From assembly GCA_018466975.1 (NCBI GenBank), contig CM031562.1, positions 4,513,173-4,577,172 on the forward strand: 64,000 nucleotides of DNA. The letters run 5' to 3'. Positions 60,078-64,000 of this stretch are shown in pieces. Both the position numbers and the translations under genes were made by a program. How positions within the stretch are numbered: position 1 is the first letter of the stretch; the number at the start of each line of letters is the position of its first letter. The DNA is from Sparassis latifolia. Its lineage: Eukaryota; Basidiomycota; Agaricomycetes; Polyporales; Sparassidaceae. The notes beneath the pieces are model-generated. The model was given only the letters and a program-made list of their open reading frames with translations, was not told where the DNA came from and ran no database searches.

Positions 60078-60861
60078 TCATATGCTTTGTCACGTTCTTG
60101 CGTTTAGATATGGTGAACGTTGAACGTATTGAGTATCTGCGACGCGCCTGAGAATGGATTCGGGAGTTGCATGTGGTGAGTGGGAACATCTCAAAGAAAG
60201 TATGCTCTTAACGATTGAATATGATAACGGGTGCAGTATCCTCGATTCTTGTTTGTACGCTTTGATTCCTTTTGCTTCCTCGCTTTCCGGGTCTGCTGCT
60301 TGCAATTGGCGTCGGAGGATAGAAGTGATCTCACCTTCAATTTGAGTCTGCGTCAGAATCCTCAAGTTGTGCGATCTCGATACTCAACTCTCAGAACCTT
60401 GAGTCGTTGTCATGGAGAAGGTGAGTGCGACATCCATGTGGATGGGATGTTCGACACCAAGTTTTACTTACTACTCGAGCGGAACCTTATCTTTCTCTCA
60501 TCGTGAGAACCTTTCGCAGGGAGCTCGCATAGTACATACGCTTAACATCCTACCCGAAGACGCACATTCGGACTGATTGGTGACTGATGTCATGGCGATC
60601 TGAGCAGCATCACGTAGACTTAGGCTGTGTAGCTCAGGACGTTGATTGCGTCAAAACCCCTTGACAGGCGATTGAGTAGAGCTGTCAGACAGTCGTCGAT
60701 GATTATCCGCAGGATGTAAAAGAGCGCGAAGGGGTGGTCAGTCATCACAGCATTTCTTAGTAGCCCTCCCTTCGTTCTTTCGTTCGGTTCCATCTTCATT
60801 CCTTCTGCTTTTATTTCGCAAGGGAGCGACTGGACGTCGTTCTGTGGGTTCCAGTGTTATC
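60078..60861. other. Intergenic
   Basis: 3' flank of the amidohydrolase gene and promoter of the secreted-protein gene. Short frames without motifs. Confidence 0.5.
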
Positions 60862-62995
60862 ATGGTTAGAGGTATATTTCTTTTATTGCCTTCACTTCTG
60901 TCTGTCGTAGTTCACGCGAATGACTGGTCGGAGCCGTGCTTCGGCGAGTGCTCCTACGACATCAGTGGCAGTGGTGTTTCTGGGACCGTGTATATTGTGA
61001 GTACATCTTGCGGTATATCTTGCCCTGCGTACTTATCCGTTACTCGTCATGCGCCAAGTCCGGATCTTCCAGTGCCGTTTCGGATATTACCACGGCTGGT
61101 GGTTGGGATATTCTCGACTGCGACTCTGACAGCACGGCGCAGGATATCCGGGCCATATGTGGCAGTGGCAATTCGACGTGCGACCACCTCTATGAAGGCG
61201 GAGCAATTGGCACTATTGTCCGACTTCCTGAAAATGTCCGTTCATATTACGACTTTTCATTAGGCTCATATTTTGAATGCACTGGAAGTGTACATAAATG
61301 CCTTTCGCACGCATCTCCGATACTTGGGACCACGAGGACCAGTCGATGCCAGCGGAAAAGCGTTCTCGACTGTTTTACAGGCAAGGCTCAGCTGTAGTCA
61401 AGGGGTTCAGCCTTGACACGAACTTCAGTGCGATTGACCCATCACAGTAAGGCTTCGCCCTCACCAGGAACGGTATTTAGTGCTCAGGATATTGCATCGC
61501 AGGTATGGCAATGTGTCATTCTGGGTACAAGGCATATCGATGCCAGGCGCATCGTTCGCTTTGGCTTCGACCTCCGGAAAGCGAGCTCTCCACGAGCGCA
61601 GTTCATTTGGCTGGGTACAGCAATCCTTGAGTAGTAGGTCACGGTTTTCAGTCTTATTCATGACCGTAACAATACTGCAGATATCTCGCAATTCAGCAAG
61701 AATGTGACGGAGGATGTTCCGCCCATTAACGTGCAGAAGCAAGGCGTTCTCTTCAATGAATCTATCGCATGTCCAGCCATCGGCAATATACCTCCTTTTG
61801 CGGCTGATGTTGCAGTCGCGCTCGATGCTCAGGTCGATGCGACACTGCAGTACGGTGTTGCTGTCTCGGGTACACTCGTGCCTCCAGAAATATCCGAGTT
61901 TGGCCTGTTCGCAGGTACGAGGATTCATGAATTCAGATAGCACTAGGCAGAGCATTCATCTAGGTCTCTCCGGTTCTATCGACGGCACATTGATTGCGAA
62001 CGCTACTGCCGCTGTGTGCATCTGTTACTTCGTTTGAATCAGGCCTAATCGCTGATCCAACCACAGACTACCCTGAGTACTGGCATTATCCCGCTTCTCC
62101 AAGTTGGCATCCCTGTATTAGATATTCCTGGGTACGTATATCTTATCGATGTGTTGACGATGTGCTGAATTCCGTAAAGTATCCTGACCATCGGCCCTAC
62201 TTTTGAGCTCAATGTGGAAGCTACCGCTATGTTGGATGTTGACCTGAACCTTGCTGTTGGTTTGAACTACAACATTAGTAACGCGGAATTGTATTTCCCT
62301 CCATCAAGCAATTCGGCGACCTCGGGTGGAATTTTTATGCCAGGCGACACAAGTACGCATTGTCGGCTCGAAATTAGTGTGCTGTATGAATTCTGGACAC
62401 TTACTATTACAGATGTACAGCTGTCCGCGAGTCCTAACGTGACATCGCAGACTACCCTAACAGCACATCTCATTCCGACTGTACGTGCACAGATATGGTT
62501 TGGATGATTCACGCGCATATTCATCCGGTCCAGGTTGCGTTTGGTATTAATGCATTGTCTGGCGTTGCCCAAGCCACGGTTGATCTCGACCTGGATGCGT
62601 CTGTCACGCTCAACCTTGATTTACAAGCAAGCACGTCGTCAAACACCACAGGGAACACCACCGGAAGTGCATTCGGAGGGTCCGTGAATATCACATCGGA
62701 ATTCGACGTCAACGCTGGTGCGGACGCCTCCTTCTTAGCCTTCTTCGACAAGTCAACCACCGTCACTCTGTTCTCGAAAACATTCGAACTCTTCCAGGTA
62801 TTCCTACTTATATGTCAGACCTGATTGCATCTGACGCCCTGGCAGGAGAACTTTGGGAATGCCGCTGCAAAGAGGATGGTTCGACGTGCTCCTCGGCCTT
62901 TAAGGCGTAGTTCTCTCACATGTCCAGTTATCGCTCTTGAAACCATCGAGTCGATCATCGACATAGAGAAGGCAGCATCGTCATTGTCCGGGTAG
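60862..62995 (+). CDS. Secreted DUF7223-like protein of unknown function
   Basis: Multi-exon, about 500-560 aa, start MVRGIFLLLPSLLSVVVHAN at 60862 with a clear signal peptide, stop at 62993-62995. After cleavage: DWSEPCFGECSYDISGSG, then SAVSDITTAGGWDILDCDSD, AICGSGNSTCDHLYEGGA and TIVRLPEN, a paired-Cys domain found at the start of many agaricomycete secreted proteins. The middle and C-terminal parts are long beta-rich repeats of alternating hydrophobic residues (ADVAVALDAQVDATLQYGVA, ATAMLDVDLNLAVGLNYNIS, TVDLDLDASVTLNLDLQAST) with many N-glycosylation sequons (NATA, NITS, NTTG). Similar proteins carry a DUF7223 domain. Function unknown; secretion is inferred. Internal splice sites are only partly fixed. 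Confidence 0.72.
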
Positions 62996-63481
62996 ATGCT
63001 GTAAGTGCCCTCCCAGGATTCCGGTTTGAGCGTACTGATTGTTCAGATTGGACCCAGCTGAGTACGCTTCCAACGCCAGGTTCGTAGTACTGTAGTTCAC
63101 TCAGTCTTCAATCGCTTTGCTCTTAACGGTTTGGTACAATCTCGCTACGGCTGAGCAACTACGGGCTCGGGTAGCGTCTTCGCACTACTCGTGGACATCA
63201 AGTTCTAACTTATTATGTTCCTCTTTGCTCAATTGGTGCTGCTGTATACGTAGCACTGCAGAAATTCTCGCGAATAATCAACTCAAGGCCAAAACATGTA
63301 CATTAGCTCAACCCGAGAAAAAAAAGCAGATAGAATAAATCAACGAACCTGAATCCATTATTTGAAATGCTTCTAAGTCATCTTCACGATCAAAGTTTGT
63401 GCTCCTCTGGTATCTCACCAATGTCTTCGAACCATTCCTGGGGAGAACATTATAAGTCAAACTTGTGTAAGTGCATGTGAG
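62996..63481. other. Intergenic between convergent genes
   Basis: Between the secreted-protein stop and the cytosine deaminase stop. No feature recognised. Confidence 0.5.
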
Positions 63482-64000
63482 TCAGACCGCGACCTCAGGT
63501 TTCTCCTTGATGAACTTGCTCATCAACTCCTTGCATTCCTCGTCGTCGACCACGATCACTTCCACACCTCGGCTTCGCAGGAGATCTTCGTCACCTACGA
63601 AGTTCGCGTTCTCGCCAATCACGAGACGAGGGATCTTGTAGAGCAGGATCGCTCCCGAGCACATGCTACATGGGCTGCGACATGTCGTCAGACATGTATC
63701 CATCAGCTCAGGCGTAGCTATCACCTCAGGGTAGTGTACTACAACGCAGTCACGGTCTTAAATATACGAAAAATCGTGTATGCACGATCACACACCATCG
63801 TGGATTGCCGATACACCTCGGCTTTGAGCCTTCCTGCGTTCTTCAGCGCAGCAGTTTCGCCATGCAAAATGGCAGAGCTTTTCTGTATGCGCTGGTTATG
63901 TCCCTGCCCTAGCAATTTCAGCTCTTGGGATGGGTCGTCTGTACCCCCGTGAAGCACCAGCGCTGCACCGATAGGCACGCCGCCTTCGTCGTAGCTCTTG
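63482..64000 (-). CDS. FCY1: Cytosine deaminase (Fcy1 type), 5' end beyond the window
   Basis: Three exons seen: 63796-64000 (continues past the edge), 63725-63738 (14 nt) and 63482-63674. It hydrolyses cytosine to uracil in pyrimidine salvage. The zinc site is complete: LHGETAAL (His and catalytic Glu) and, built across two introns, YTTLSPCSMCSG (two Cys). Other landmarks: SYDEGGVPIGAALVL, GQGHNQRIQKSSAI, RLVIGENANFVGDEDLLRSR and VDDEECKELMSKFIKEKP. The 14-nt exon encodes only YTTL and two bases of the next Ser. The first 20 or so residues lie outside the window. Enzymes of this type convert 5-fluorocytosine in fungi. Confidence 0.92.

Overview
The window reads as nuclear DNA of a filamentous basidiomycete, most likely an agaricomycete. 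Nearly every gene is broken by many short introns (about 50-65 nt, GTRNGT donors, YAG acceptors), there are micro-exons and no operons, and the gene families are typical fungal ones: a Kap104-type transportin, RIM13/PalB protease, RIT1, clathrin light chain, NAP1, FSH1 hydrolase, Rho1-type GEF with a CNH domain, DUF4203 and DUF7223-like membrane or secreted proteins, and cytosine deaminase. All gene models below were spliced by hand, and reading phase was checked across the junctions listed.

Layout. 1-3.8 kb: two tandem GT8 glycosyltransferase paralogues (minus). 3.8-7.3 kb: gene-poor DNA with a decayed LINE-type retrotransposon 3' end. 7.3-14 kb (plus): a GPI-type cupredoxin-like wall protein, a membrane-anchored DUF3445/HDOD protein, a small secreted protein and an IMPACT/UPF0029 protein. 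14.2-22.6 kb (minus): a 14-exon sugar transporter, transportin and an FSH1-type serine hydrolase. 23.3-24.6 kb: a truncated, frameshifted FAD-monooxygenase pseudogene. 25-28.7 kb: a DUF4203 membrane protein divergent from an augmin HAUS3-like coiled-coil protein. 29.2-38 kb: a low-complexity membrane protein with an in-frame minisatellite, divergent from RIT1, which converges on RIM13. 38.5-43.1 kb (plus): an LRR membrane protein, clathrin light chain and NAP1. 43.4 kb: an intron-containing tRNA-Gly. 43.6-48.3 kb (minus): a large disordered 4CXXC zinc-finger protein. 48.3-50.3 kb: gene-poor. 50.3-54.5 kb (plus): RhoGEF. 54.8-57.2 kb (minus): eIF2D. 58.6-63 kb (plus): a FluG-type amidohydrolase and a DUF7223-like secreted protein. 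63.5-64 kb (minus): cytosine deaminase, cut by the window edge.

The genes are mostly housekeeping (nuclear import, translation, tRNA modification, chromatin assembly, vesicle coat, spindle, pH and wall signalling) mixed with surface and secreted proteins. I found no biosynthetic cluster, CRISPR array or defence system, and no clear undescribed multi-gene system. The oddest points are hairpins in one long intron, an apparently copper-site-less cupredoxin, a GC-AG intron, reading-frame breaks in two otherwise conserved housekeeping genes, and several stop-free introns whose length is a multiple of three.
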